Program-made: the position numbers and the translations under genes
The notes under the pieces: model-generated
Databases searched by the model: none
What the model was told of the DNA's origin: nothing
What the model saw: only the letters and a program-made list of their open reading frames with translations
Shown here: piece after piece, positions 12,701-24,300 of the stretch
Layout: the number at the start of each line of letters is the position of its first letter
Numbering within the stretch: position 1 is the first letter of the stretch
DNA from: Synchiropus splendidus
Lineage: Eukaryota; Chordata; Actinopteri; Syngnathiformes; Callionymidae
Direction: 5' to 3'
NCBI RefSeq assembly: GCF_027744825.2
Contig: NC_071334.1
Coordinates: 29,474,937-29,538,936 of the forward strand
DNA: 64,000 nt

Positions 12701-13824
12701 GCACATGTGGCAGGTCGCACAGGTGCAGGATCTGGATGTGATGCCCGATGGTAACACGTGGTCTACATGCATGTGGCCAGGTAGCTGTGCTGCCCAACGA
12801 TTTTTTTTTCTTTTTTTATTGTTCCCAGTCTGGAGTGGTCACGACATGGTCACGCTGCTTGTCCGGAAGACACTTGTGGTTGACCCTGCATTTACTCAAA
12901 ATAATGGCACTTTGCTATGAAGAGAACAAAGACAACGCAAACCCCTCCAAGATGATTCAGTTTGACCATTAAAAGTGGATTGTAAATAATGATCTTGCAG
13001 GGCAAAACATGAATCGATAGGAGCACAATATATGTTGCATTTATGATGTGCTGTATATTATAGTCAGCTATAATATACATTACTTTATATAACTGTCCTT
13101 TTTATATGAAGTCAAGTGAATTGTTTGTTGAAAAACAGTTATGTACCTTAAGTTAAAATATAGGTTTTATATGATTCCACAGTAATAGAGTGTTCAGGGT
13201 AAGTTTTCCCTCATAAAAAGAAGTGACACATACATAAATGAAGCTTGAATTTAAATTCTGTTTCTGGCAGATATGTCACGTGTATTAAAACTCACCCAAA
13301 TCCTCTAAAAACAATGCGATTTAAGATTACCATGGAGACCTTTTTCTGTGGCTCAGATTCAAAGCTTTTGACCTTTGACGCCTCCAATCAAAGATGAAAG
13401 CCATGAACTTCATGCAACAATTTTAAGATTATTGTTTTGCTGTGACAACAGTGGTACAAAATAAAAATAAGCCCATCAAACTTGTTTAAGCACGACTCTG
13501 AAAACTCAACAAATGTTAGCATTAGGCTTTATTTTTATGGTCATTTATTATTGTTTGTGGCAGAGGATTGGAGGAGTAATAATGAACATCTGTTTAGTCT
13601 CAAGTTATAATAATAAAGACTTGCAACACGCATGCCAGAATGTTGTTTCAGAGCTTTGAGTTTTGCTCATGGAGATCACATTTTAGTTTTACTACATTGC
13701 ATGTAATTATGCGATGCGTATGATTACAAATGTTACGGCAAGGCAAGTTTAATGTAGCAGTGTGAGTGAAGTAGCCACACAAGTGGTGCAGCGCTTCACC
13801 AAGGGATGAGGTGAACTCGTTGCT
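6770..13824. other. Intergenic region, no gene recognised
   Basis: Apart from the GGGGACC repeat (10440-10745), a poly-T run at 12599-12617 and a CRE palindrome at 10910-10917, nothing is supported. The 155-codon minus-strand frame at 9926-10393 has no recognisable domain. Confidence 0.6.
10440..10745. repeat. Interspersed repeat with TGTGGGGACC motifs
   Basis: TTACTTTGTGGGGACCAGCA and TTCTGGGGACCTTTTGC flank a (TG)n tract at 10541-10563. GGGGACC units spaced this way are common in fish interspersed repeats. Its boundaries and class are not determined. Confidence 0.35.
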
Positions 13825-13832
13825 CTGTGTGC

Positions 13833-13914
<82 letters not shown>
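13825..13914. repeat. (TG)n(TA)n compound microsatellite
   Basis: GTGTGT (13827-13850) changes directly into ATATAT (13851-13914). Confidence 0.95.
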
Positions 13915-13918
<4 letters not shown>

Positions 13919-14183
13919 ACAGTGGTACCTCTGTTCTCGACCACAATCCGGTCCAGACGGCTGTTCGAGAAGCAATTTATTCAAAATCTGAATCGATTTT
14001 TTCCATGACAATGAATGGAAAAAGAAACAATGCGTTCCAAGCCTTAAAATAGTCTTTTGTAGGAGTGAATGTAGAGTGTCTGCTGCAGGTGCGCTGTTCC
14101 TCTATGTGTGTGGCCGCTGCATGTGGGAGGGGTTGCCGAGTGAGTGACGTCTCTCCAGAAGTGAAGAGGTGCCCGGTGCGTGT

Positions 14184-14185
<2 letters not shown>
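13919..14185 (+). mobile_element. DNA transposon fragment (CAGTGGTACCTC type)
   Basis: The fragment begins ACAGTGGTACCTCTGTTCTC right after a (TA)n tract and continues with CAATGCGTTCCAAGCC. This resembles the terminal repeats of Tc1/mariner-superfamily fish elements that start CAGTGGTACCTCGG. No matching right end is seen; it runs into the next (TA)n tract. Confidence 0.4.

Positions 14186-14272
<87 letters not shown>
14186..14272. repeat. (TA)n microsatellite
   Basis: 86 bp of perfect AT repeat, 270 bp from the previous one, on the other side of a DNA-transposon fragment. Confidence 0.95.
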
Positions 14273-14274
<2 letters not shown>

Positions 14275-17200
14275 ACAAGAGGTGGAGGTCTGCAGCTTGA
14301 TCGGTCCGGAGAGGTGAGGTGGTCCAACATGCAGTATCTGATGGATAAGCATGGTGTTTTAATAAGCTGTTTTTGGATTGCCTGTTATTTAGTTTGATGA
14401 TGCGAATTAGCTCACTGGGAAAAGCATTTATTATTAAAGATTTCTGCTGGATGCAACCTGCAACTTTAAATTCTATGGCAAAATGCTCTGACCTCTATGC
14501 CACTGTACAACTACATCATAAATAGCTGCATAATTTTACTATAGACTCATGAAAGTTGATCATCCGATCACACAGTCAAATATGGGGGATATTAGGTCGA
14601 ATTCAAATGAACCGACCCGATGGAAAAATACATTTTCTTGGAGGGGTTTTTCTCTTATACATACATCACAGACACTTTAATCCAATGATAATGGATATAG
14701 ATTCACTACCACTTGGGCAGGCACCACTAATCCAGAGGAACTGCAAGACTTACCTCAAAGATCCATCGACAGGATTAAAAAAACAAAGAAATTAAATGAT
14801 TCATTCAATGAGACGAAAAGTAGATTGTGTGGTTTAATGTTCAACCAGCTAACTGACCTTTTCATCGAGATGCTGTTTCGTACTGAAAACACAGTGCTTC
14901 AGCTGCTGTCATAACTACACAGAGCCTATGAGGAGTTCAAGAAAGCACAGTGATGTACTGAATTCACATGAACATATGTTATTTCTCACTCGCAATCTTG
15001 GCTTCTGGGTTAACTAATGGACAGCAGTTAAACTTTAACTCTAATTACTTCCTGTAGGGCTGTTGCATCCGCACCATGAGAAACAACAATGTGTGTGTGC
15101 CACGCAAGAGTGTCAGGAGAAGAAGCGCTGAACATAAAATCATTTACAGTTTTTAAGCTGGGGGCAATTAAAAAAGACACATGAATTGTTTGAACTTGCA
15201 TCTGTCTCAAACTTTCCTGTGAAAATATGATGTTAGCATTCGGTCCAGAAATGGAATAAACTTAAACACTTAAATATATGCACTTATATGCACAATGTTT
15301 TACTTTCTTTGGTCCATGAGCTGCTCAACTGTTTATACTGGAATGGATGGAAATTTTAAAAGAAATTGAATATTTTTAAAGCAACAATAAATAAATAAAT
15401 GATAGATAGACAAATACATTACATCACAATAGTTTTAAAACTCGACAAAATCTGAATTATCTTTTAACCTGACTTCTTATTTGATAACAAGTTAGTAAAA
15501 CTTGTAATTGTTTTTATTTAATTCCCCCAAACTCAAATCTTTTGAGCACTGTATCTCTATGGACGACTGAACTGAAGGTTTAGTCGACAGAGAACAGTCC
15601 TCATCTTCAAAGCCAACTGAACCTGCGGTGGTTGCGTCACATGATTTAGCTCTGTGCTGCAACTTTGATGCCCGTCTGCAGAGATGCTCTGCTTGGACAT
15701 GAATACATCAGCCATTAAGACGCAGCGTGCCAGACACTCAGCCACTCATCCCAGCATCAGTAACTCATTTGTGCATGATAAGTGACGGCTTGGTGACCTA
15801 GGTTTCGTAACAGAACTCCATGGGTCTGGCCGGGCAAATGAAGTCTCCTTGACTCATCTTAAGATGTTTCATTCGTAGAAATGTGTTCTTGTCACATGCA
15901 TAATGAGGTTAAACTTTCCAAGAATATTGGTGAAGATCGTGGATTCCTCCGTCCAGCAGTGTAATTTTCCAGAAAGCATGTTAGGTGTAGATGAAATCTG
16001 GATTTTTTTTTTCTAAATCTGAATCCTATTTGTGCAGACTTCCTGGTAAAATACAGGTAAAAATAGAAGAGAGACAATATAACACAAATGCTAACCAAAC
16101 TATTCATCGTCTGACTTCTATGTTACCAGACCAATCAGATCTCCTGCCTCTCAACACTGTTTTTTCCACCGGCATTTACCGCTAGATCATTAAGACCATC
16201 CTGCTGACTTGTTACAACACTGCTGCGTCGTCGTCTCTGCCTGCTGGCTCAACTTCAGCAGGCCTCCAGTCTGGCAGCCGCACAATTACAGCCCTTCATG
16301 TTCATGTGTTACATAACTGAAGTGTTCTAATTCAGTGTTCTAATTGAACCTCAATTTACGGACATCTTTTTTATTAGCTCGAGTTCATGAAATATTTTAC
16401 AATGGTTATGACGCTTACAGTTACATCACCGTCAAGAGTATCAATGTTCTGGAAAGAAACATCTGATATGATGCTCAGCTGATCACATTTACTGCTGCAA
16501 TGAGTGAAAGGTGGTGGGGACACCCTGGAAAGACAGCCAGCAAACAGTGTAGTCACTGGTTCATTTTCTATTTGGAATGTGGGAGGAAACCAGAGGCAGT
16601 GCTGCAGCCTCTATAGCATATTCTCTGATCGGCTCAAGCTGATGTAATATGCAGGGAAAATAAGTAAATATTTCTACGTTACGCTGACACTACAAAGAGT
16701 ATCATGCAGGATATGTGACATCGGACCGTCACCAACAGGGAGTTGGTAGACCACAGAAACGTGGCAGACGCATGAGAACCGACAGACCGCTCTGTTTCAG
16801 CGCTAGCTATGTTCTCTTGAATCCAACTTTTTACATTATTCAAGCAACAACATCCAACAATAAACTCTTGAGTGAAAGTGGACTTGAATGTGAACTGTTC
16901 CCATGATGCTTTGCAGCTCAGTCAACCAAGGCAGTTTCTTGCTATAGGTGATCCAGGCGAATGCCTACGGTGAACTGAAATGACTGTTTTCATCTTTGTT
17001 TATTACACCAATTATATGCTAACAAATAAACGTATAAAAACAAAATGAGCTGTTGCTTGTGTTTTTTGGTTTTATTAGGTCATTGGACCACACAGTTAAG
17101 CAGTGACCAGGGAGGGAGACCACGTTGTTATCAGTGCTCTGTCACTGATCAGTAAGAGCTGCCGCTCACATGTATGACACTTAATGTCATTTAAGTCTTA

Positions 17201-17421
17201 ACATGAATTTAATGAACTGAATGTTTCATTTACAGGGCCCTAATTAAGTGTGCTTCTAAAATAATTACTGAAAGATATATTTTGTGGAAATATTTTATTC
17301 AGCTTGTTGACTATTTTAGACTATTGTGGCAGTGGATACGTTGTAAATGTGAAAGTTCTGCACTTGGGTAAAACACTGATGGACAGGAGTCGGCTGTGGA
17401 GGTTGTCTACGCTCTGTTGCT

Positions 17422-17465
17422 GCTCCTCCCTGCTGCTACGCTCCGCGGCCGCAGCAGGGAGGAGC
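17422..17465. repeat. 15-bp perfect inverted repeat (hairpin)
   Basis: GCTCCTCCCTGCTGC (17422-17436) and GCAGCAGGGAGGAGC (17451-17465) are exact reverse complements around a 14-bp GC-rich loop. It lies in a GC-rich patch of an otherwise AT-rich region. Confidence 0.85.
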
Positions 17466-17588
17466 TTCTCAAAGCTGGAGCTCAGATCCTGCAGTCCTCA
17501 GTAATAACCACGAGACTGACATCATCCTTGACTTCTCAAGTAAAGCCAGGAGGCAGATGTTCAGAAGACAACACACTGGACTGTTACT

Positions 17589-17950
17589 CTATATCAGACC
17601 TGGGGAAAGTTTGGCCCAGGGGCCAAATGCGGTCCTTTGACTATATTTATGAGCCCCTCCTGGAGTCAGAGTAAAACTATAAAACTGACATTGTTGTTGT
17701 CTCTGACGTTTTAGTCTTGTGCATTGTTTTTTTGTGAATTATGATGCAACTGAAACATAACTTTCTTTAACTTTCTGATTATTTTTCTTGTCTTTTCCGT
17801 TGACTATTTTAGGAGTTTTTCTTCTCCCTTAAAATACATCAGAATTGAAAGTAGATTTTGAAATGTATGAGTCATTTCATGTGCCTTTTAATTTCATAGT
17901 CACATCAAGTGATGACACCAAGCTAAAGCGGCCCAGTTCATCAGTAAAAC
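17589..17950 (+). mobile_element. hAT-like DNA transposon scrap
   Basis: The bases CAGACCTGGGGAAAGTTTGG followed by CCCAGGGGCCAAATGCGGTC match the typical 5' end of hAT elements of the Charlie type. The right boundary is not clear. Confidence 0.45.
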
Positions 17951-19848
17951 AGGGACTTTACGGGCAAACTGGCTTCACGTCACCAAGATCAAGCGTCACA
18001 TCAGACCAATGAAATAACAAGCGCTTTATTTACAAGCTCAAATTCACATTTGAGCACTTTAATGTCAACAAATTGTATTTTTATCAGTCAGATGTGATGA
18101 GTTTGAATTGGCAGGAACTGTGTACACAGAGCCCAAGTGTGAGTGGTGACCAGCAGCAGAGAGACTCGGCAACGAGAATAAGGTTTAACAATTTACTCAT
18201 TAATGCGGTCCACAAACACAGACAGAAGGGAAGAACTGAGGGCATCGCCAAACCGGGAGCAAAACCAAACAAACACAAAATAAAACACAACAGTCAGACA
18301 CTCAATCGTGGTGAAGCAGAAAGCAACGTGGTGGTCAAAAACTCTGGGAAGTGAGAGGAGATAAGTGCAAACAAAAATAAGCTGGGGGAAACACTAAAAC
18401 AGGAAGAACCAAGGCAGAGGGAACAGAGAGCGCGTGGCAGAACAGAACTGACACGGTTACATTTAACTATAAAAGCTCAAGGATCAGGAAGCGAACACAA
18501 AGAGAAAACGGACCGAGAATCATCAAGGAAGAGCCAGGTTACCTGCATGACAGCAATGCTGATCCAGCAGTTCCAGGTGTGTCAAGGTGCATCCACCCAC
18601 AGCAGATCAAGCTCAGGTGGACATCAAGAGGAGGAAAAAAGGGAAATGTACTGACAAAATTAAAGGGGATCATGACCGGCATCATGCGTGTCAGCTCAGA
18701 AATGATGTCACGCACTGTCATGCATTTTCACCGTTGGTATCACTTACCTCTATACGACGTAGACTGCACCACTGCTTATTGAATAGTGAAAAATAAAGAA
18801 CGGATTTGCATCGTGTTTATTCATGCAACTGTGACCATAGATCCTCCTGTTTTGAAAGATATGTGAAGAAAGAAAGAACAATTCAATTTTTTTATTAGTA
18901 AATAAATAGTAAAATCATTATTATTCATGAATATTATTATTCATATTATTATTAGAAATATAGTACATAAATATTATTCTTTAAAAAATGTGAAATTACA
19001 GGATCAAATATATCCAACTACTCATTTTCTTCAGTGCACATGGCAGTAGCTGTCAATGGTGTTAATGTAAATGCTCGTGATCAGCGCTGCAGCCTCAAAG
19101 AAAGATGATTTGATTCTATCTCATCTCAAATGAATTTCCTCCAGTTTCCTCCCACAATCCAAGAACGTACAGCAGTCGATTCATGACTCTCAGAGCGAGG
19201 GATCTGTGGAGTGGGTGTTAGCAGTTCCAGATCACTTCAGATGAGACGTTTGCCATGTGAACGCTTGTTGCTGGTGACGTGTGTGTTCACCTAAAGCAGC
19301 TGCACACAACTCAGTACGGGACGGATGTTTGTCAGTGTTTTATCTGAGATGCTGAAATAATCCCTAATTTCACATGAATGTACCCGAAGGAATATGGCTA
19401 ACAGAGATCAAAGTGTGCTTGTTGTTGGCTGGCGGGAAACTAAATGAGACAATGACGCATATTGCACAGATGTTACAGAGGTCCTCCTCCTACACATGAC
19501 ACTAATCTGAAGCAGAGCGGACCAAGGAGATTTTCATTCTTCTTTTCTTTTAAAGATCACAAAAATTTGGGGAGTTTTGAGTGGTTCAAGTGAGGTTTAG
19601 AACGACACATTTTACTCTGTTTACTGTGTCATTTTGATATATTAAAAATATTTACAAAAAATAATTGAATTTTAGTGTAGACTTGACTGTCTTTTGGATG
19701 TGAAATGATTTTCCTCTCGAACTCTTCGTTGGTGTTTTATTTCCCTAAAATCATGTTCATTACCAAAATATGAAACATAATCTAAAAGTAAAAAGTCATT
19801 GAAGAAGGTTGGAGATGACACATCACCACAAAGATTCATTTAAAGGCA

Positions 19849-20284
19849 TTTATTATTATATATTAAGATCTTTGTTTTGCTTCCTATGCAACAAAATCAC
19901 ATTCACTGTCGATATATTCACAGTAAAAAAAAATGTTGCGAGAGACCATTAGCAAAATATAGAAAATACAGTGTATTACAAGTTGTAAACAGTGTTTAGA
20001 GTTCTAGTCTCCCTTTGAGAATCTGTCAGAGTCAACACGGACAGATTTTTTTTTTTTTTACACCTCGAGAAAAGAAACCACACACACGCACACACTGTGG
20101 GCTCTGATGTACAGAACAAGCAACATTCAGAAATGTGTCGTGGGCAGTTTTCGCCAGCGGCCTGTCCAAGTCCCTGGATTGGCACAGGCTCCGGCGCCGT
20201 TGCATCAGGTCCAGCTCCAGGGCCCAGGACGCTCAGGTCAAGCTGAGAGAAGGTTTCTTCGTCAAAGCCTCCTTTTTCAACACC
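19849..20284 (-). other. rasd1: Probable RASD1 3' UTR with polyA signal
   Basis: The first AATAAA on the minus strand after the RASD1 stop is at 19849-19854 (TTTATT on the plus strand), about 430 bp downstream. The segment between includes a poly-A run on the minus strand near 20047-20060 and a short CA/GT-rich tract near 20090. The cleavage site itself cannot be located. Confidence 0.45.
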
Positions 20285-20814
20285 TTAACTTATGACGCAT
20301 CTCTCTTTGTCCTTGCCTTGGCCGCCTCCGACCGCTTTCTCCTTGATGTACATGAGGTCGCTGTGGACGCTGGGTCTCCGGGCGCACGGCGTCACCATCC
20401 CATACGCCTCGCCGACCTCTTTCAGCTTCTTGTTCTTCAGCGACTTCCTGTGCAGCATGTCGCAGTACTGCACCGACACCTTCCTGTGCAGGTCGGGGCT
20501 CATTTCGTGAGGCAGCTTGGCCAGAGTGAACAAGGTCTGGAACATCTTATCCACGTTCTCGTTGCGCTTGGCGGAGATCTCGAAGTAGGCGCACTTCTCG
20601 TCGCCGCCCACGAGTTGCTCGATCTCCTCCGGTCGCACCTCGCGGTAGAACTCGCGGTCGCCCTTGTTGCCGCAGACGACCAGGGGGACATCGATGTTCT
20701 CCTTCATCTTGTTCTTCAGGCACAGTTTGGTCTCGTAGATCTGACGCTTGAGGCGCAGCACCTCCTGAAAGGAGTCCCTGTTGTCCAGGCTGAAGACCAG
20801 GATGAAGACATCAC
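20285..20814 (-). CDS. rasd1: RASD1 coding exon 2 (terminal)
   Basis: The acceptor ...GTGTAG precedes GTGATGTCTTC, completing the split Gly91 codon and continuing with DVFILVFSLDN. The exon holds the NKGD and EISAK guanine-binding motifs and the CAAX box, and stops with TAA at 20285-20287. The 87-bp intron (20815-20901) is short and has GT-AG ends. Confidence 0.95.
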
Positions 20815-21172
20815 CTACACGACAGACGAAAAAAAATAAAGTGGAGGATTACAACACCGTTACTACCGAGGCTGACGCACGCGGCGATAGCGAAATCTCA
20901 CCGGTTAGTATGGAAAGTCTCCTCATGGCGGGGAAAGGATGGTTCCCCGAAGTATCCAGAATGTCGAGCTGGTAAACGTCCCCCTTGATGCTGTACAGTT
21001 TCCGGTGAAAGTCCTCAATGGTCGGCGTGTACTGCTCTTCGAACCTGCCGTTCAGGAACCGGGACACGATGGCGGTTTTGCCCACTTTGGTGGAGCCCAG
21101 TATCACCATCCTGTAGCAGTTCTTCGCAGGGATGTCAAAGTCGCTCTCAGACGGAGACATCTTCTTAATCAT
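20285..21172 (-). CDS. rasd1: RASD1, dexamethasone-induced Ras-related GTPase (2 exons)
   Basis: The CDS is join(20285..20814, 20902..21172) on the minus strand: 801 nt, 266 aa plus stop. Visible GTPase motifs are the P-loop GSTKVGKT (26-33), effector segment TPTIEDF (49-55), DTSG (73-76), NKGD (140-143) and EISAK (169-173). A basic C-terminal tail follows (PSVHSDLMYIKEKA), ending in the CAAX box CVIS (263-266), which predicts farnesylation. RASD1 is known as a glucocorticoid-induced Ras-like protein that modulates G-protein signalling. Glycine at the usual Ras Gly12/13 region is not conserved (STK), as is normal for the RASD family. RASD1 is preferred over RASD2/Rhes because of the MIKKM start, GNKGDREFYREV and CVIS. 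The human protein as I recall it is 281 aa; this one is shorter at the N-terminus and lacks the Gly-rich insert. The start is the first in-frame ATG after the TATA-like box. No frameshift or missing motif is seen. Confidence 0.96.
20902..21172 (-). CDS. rasd1: RASD1 coding exon 1
   Basis: This exon encodes residues 1-90 plus the first base of codon 91. It carries the P-loop, effector region and DTSG motif. It ends ...CTAACCG followed by the donor GTGAG, phase 1. No in-frame ATG lies immediately upstream of 21172. Confidence 0.95.
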
Positions 21173-21280
21173 GGTCCAAATGGTACCGGGAGGCAGGCTT
21201 TTTTTTTTCTTTGGGGCAGAGAGAAAGGACCACTCTCCAGTCTCAGTCGTGCGCTTCTGTCCAACTTCTCCGCTGCCGCG

Positions 21281-21321
21281 TATTTAAGAGCCGGCTGGAG
21301 CCCGCCTCCCGGACACGTCAC
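21281..21321 (-). promoter_or_regulatory. Candidate RASD1 core promoter: TATA-like box, GC box, CRE/E-box-like site
   Basis: Reading the minus strand, a TATA-like CTCTTAAATA lies at 21281-21290, about 110 bp before the start codon. Immediately upstream are an Sp1-type GC box GGGAGGCGGG (21301-21310) and GTGACGTG (21314-21321), which resembles both a CRE half and an E-box. The spacing suits a TATA promoter. No perfect glucocorticoid response element was found by eye nearby. Confidence 0.5.
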
Positions 21322-21329
21322 CGCTCCAT

Positions 21330-24300
21330 TGACTCCGCGAGTAAGCGGAGCGAGTCTGTCAATGTCCAGAGAACATTCGTGGAGGACATGGAGCAGGGAA
21401 CATTTGCGCGCTCAATTCTTTATGTCAGCTCCCATGGATGCCATATATCGAGTGAAAACACAACGTTCATCTTATAAAACAGGACTTTAAATGACCAAAC
21501 ACATGGACAAAAACGGAACATTAGTGCTCTGATCAGTTTGATGCAGCTTTACTTTAATATGTTTAATATTTTCTTTCATCGTCATTATAAATAAAGATGA
21601 AAGCAAAATGAATTCTTTTGTGGCGTCTAAAATGTTCATTTAAATTTTGGTTTTCATCATCTTCATAGAGAGTGCGCTGGTTCTAAATTCATTTATTTTA
21701 TCTTATTATTGTTTTTTTTTTTCCCACAGTCGGAAGTCCCAAAGTGGTGATTTCCGAGTTTACATGTCTGGAAAACGCAGCACAAGGAGACAGCAGACCC
21801 GCCAGAGTTCGTAACTGCAGAGTGTGTTGGGAAATATTTAACGTCTCTTCCGAAAACAACACGGGTTGACCTTCGACTCGCCCTGCGGATGTGGGGGTCA
21901 GGCACCCAAACAGTCACCCATTTGCTGATTTTGCATGTTAGGGCGGCACGCGTGTCTTTCAATAACACAAATCAGCTATAAGTAGGATGTTCTGATGCAG
22001 ACGGGTTCATGGATCATGTATTGTTTTCATGCCCATCACGACCCTCATTCATGTGGTCCCGCAGCTGCAGTTCCCAAAGTGACCAGAGGGCGGCGGTGCA
22101 GGTGCCTTATAAACCACGAGTGGCGAGCGTCTCGCACATCAGAAGCGTCTGCTTGAGAGTGGATCATGGAGTCTAGTGAGAAGAGTAACAGTAACTCTGT
22201 GCTACCAGAGAAGTGCGACATGTGTGATGCAATATGGCCTATTATCACTGCTGATTTACGGTACATTGTACATCCTGGTACTGATCCTTATAGAGCCATA
22301 TAGAGGCATAAAGTCACGCTTTCACCATTAATGTCAATTTAAAAAAAGAATAAACAGGATTAAATGTCTTACAGAGAGAGTTATTAAATATTAAATGCAC
22401 TCTTTTATTTACTAGCAGACGTTTGGGGAGAAACAGATGAGGGATTTGTCATAAAGTTGGTGGTGGAGGTTGTTATCATTACTAGTGAGGTTGGTTCATT
22501 TGGGTTCACAAAGGTTCTAAAACACAGAATGTGATCAAATCACTGAAATAGTCGACTTCCCTATGTATGGTGACGAAATATGATGTCCATGTATATTCAA
22601 CATCACTTGGATACCTGAGGAAGTGAAGGTTATAGGTTTGCCTTCGACTTTAGTCTATTACATTTATTACATTTTACACTGAGTTAATTTGAAATATAAT
22701 AAATAATACAGATAATACAGATGCAATAATTGCAAGTAACAGCTGTGAAGCAATGGCAGATGTTCCCAACATCCACACTGAGTTGTATCTTTTCTCACTG
22801 TTTTTTTTCCACTGCTGGTTTCAAAATAGTAGCGCTACGTAAATGTGAAAGTGCTTGAGGCATTCGGACAAATCCAACTAAAATGATCTCAAGCTATGTC
22901 CTTGTACTGATCCTTGAAGAGCTTTCAAAAAATGTCAAATCCTGTTTTCATCACCGATGTACAATAAGACAAGAATAAATGGGAATTGAGATCTAAAAGA
23001 AGAAGGCACAACTTGATCTGTGGGAAAGGACAGGTTGCTGGGGACTGATGACATGGTTGAGGCGCTGTTGCGAGTCACTCTGCAAATCCACAAAGACAAG
23101 AACGTGGCAAACCACACGTGTCAGTGAATGCTATCAACATATCTGTGGTCACCTGAATAAAAGTCAATGTGATTCCAGTTCTACTTTGATTCTGGTTTGA
23201 GAGAATATTAGACTTGTGTTTTTGAGTGACGCCTCTGAAAAGCGTGTGCTTCTCGGCTGTTTGCTTTTCATTTTAATGCATCGGTAGCAGAAGCTTTTGT
23301 GTTTACATTAAGCTGTTGAATGTGCCAGCATTTTAAAATGCACTCACTCTGGGACCCCAAAAAGTATTGGAAACTAGTGGCTGAAAATGCCTGATTCGTG
23401 GGGACAGGACCTCAGTGTTATTGCAAGCTGGAATCAAAGCATTAGCAGCAACTCTGCTGAGACCCAGTCAGCGTGGCAGGGACTCACTTCCAGCCTTGTC
23501 CATCCACAGACTAGTGGCTGATACATTTTCCTTGGTCATGGAGGACTGATAAAGAACTGAGCCCAATGGCAAAGCTTTTTAACTATCAGGACTATGAATT
23601 ATCAATTTAATATTTTATGACTTCAACTGCTCTCAATGACGCTATTCCTTTTTGCACAGTTGTCTGTTCTGTTACATAAACACTTGTCACCGAATAAACC
23701 CAGACGTACATGAGCAGTTCATTTGCTGCTCAGCTCCAGCCAGCAGTGAGTTTTCACTTGAGTCAGATTTGGCTCTGTCCTGTTTGGCCTGACACTTGAC
23801 TGCTGCTTTCATAGGGAAATTCTCGCGTGGCTGTGTGTTTAGTCTGTGTATTCAGACAAGTCCTGAAGACATGGCGGCAAGTTAATAAAGGAATTCAGAA
23901 AACACCAACTATTTTGACCTCAGATCCCAAGCAAAAGCTTCCATCATTTAACATGGTGTGAACATTGCGTATCACATGGCGGAATGGATGTCTCTTTGCA
24001 GACAGTACCCACAGGAGCCCTGTCGACAGCGATGACTTTAGACTGTGGATAAACTCACTTCAGCTTCACCATGTTCGTACCCCTGAGTCAACATCATTTC
24101 AGCCTCGGCATCAGCAATTACACAAGAGTCTCATGTCGCCCTGGAGTTACCTGTGCAAGGACACACTCGCACTACAAGCAGTCTGCCTAACCACTGCATT
24201 GCTAACAAGAACTAGTATTTAAATCTGTGATTTCAGCAATAGGCGTGAATAAGATTTGTCTTTAAGACCATTCGAGACTTCCTGGAGTACGGAATGGGAA

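Larger units (their letters stand above)
14280..19848. other. Intergenic region downstream of RASD1, no gene recognised
   Basis: It contains a 15-bp perfect inverted repeat (17422-17465), a hAT scrap (17589-17950) and two short L2/SINE scraps (16561-16600, 19136-19170). MED9, the neighbour expected next to RASD1 in mammals as I recall, was looked for by its residues and not found. Confidence 0.6.

Noticed and set aside
14398..14515. tRNA-like or SINE-like segment (TAGCTCACTGGGAAAAGC, GGATGCAACCTGCAACT)
   Set aside because: A weak A-box-like piece is present, but the B box is poor and no cloverleaf can be drawn.
20135..20839. 234-codon plus-strand ORF antisense to RASD1 exon 2
   Set aside because: It is the shadow of the GC-rich RASD1 coding sequence. 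The Leu/Val/His-rich translation has no family resemblance.
20939..21490. 183-codon plus-strand ORF antisense to RASD1 exon 1
   Set aside because: It is the complement of the Ras exon and promoter and has no motif.
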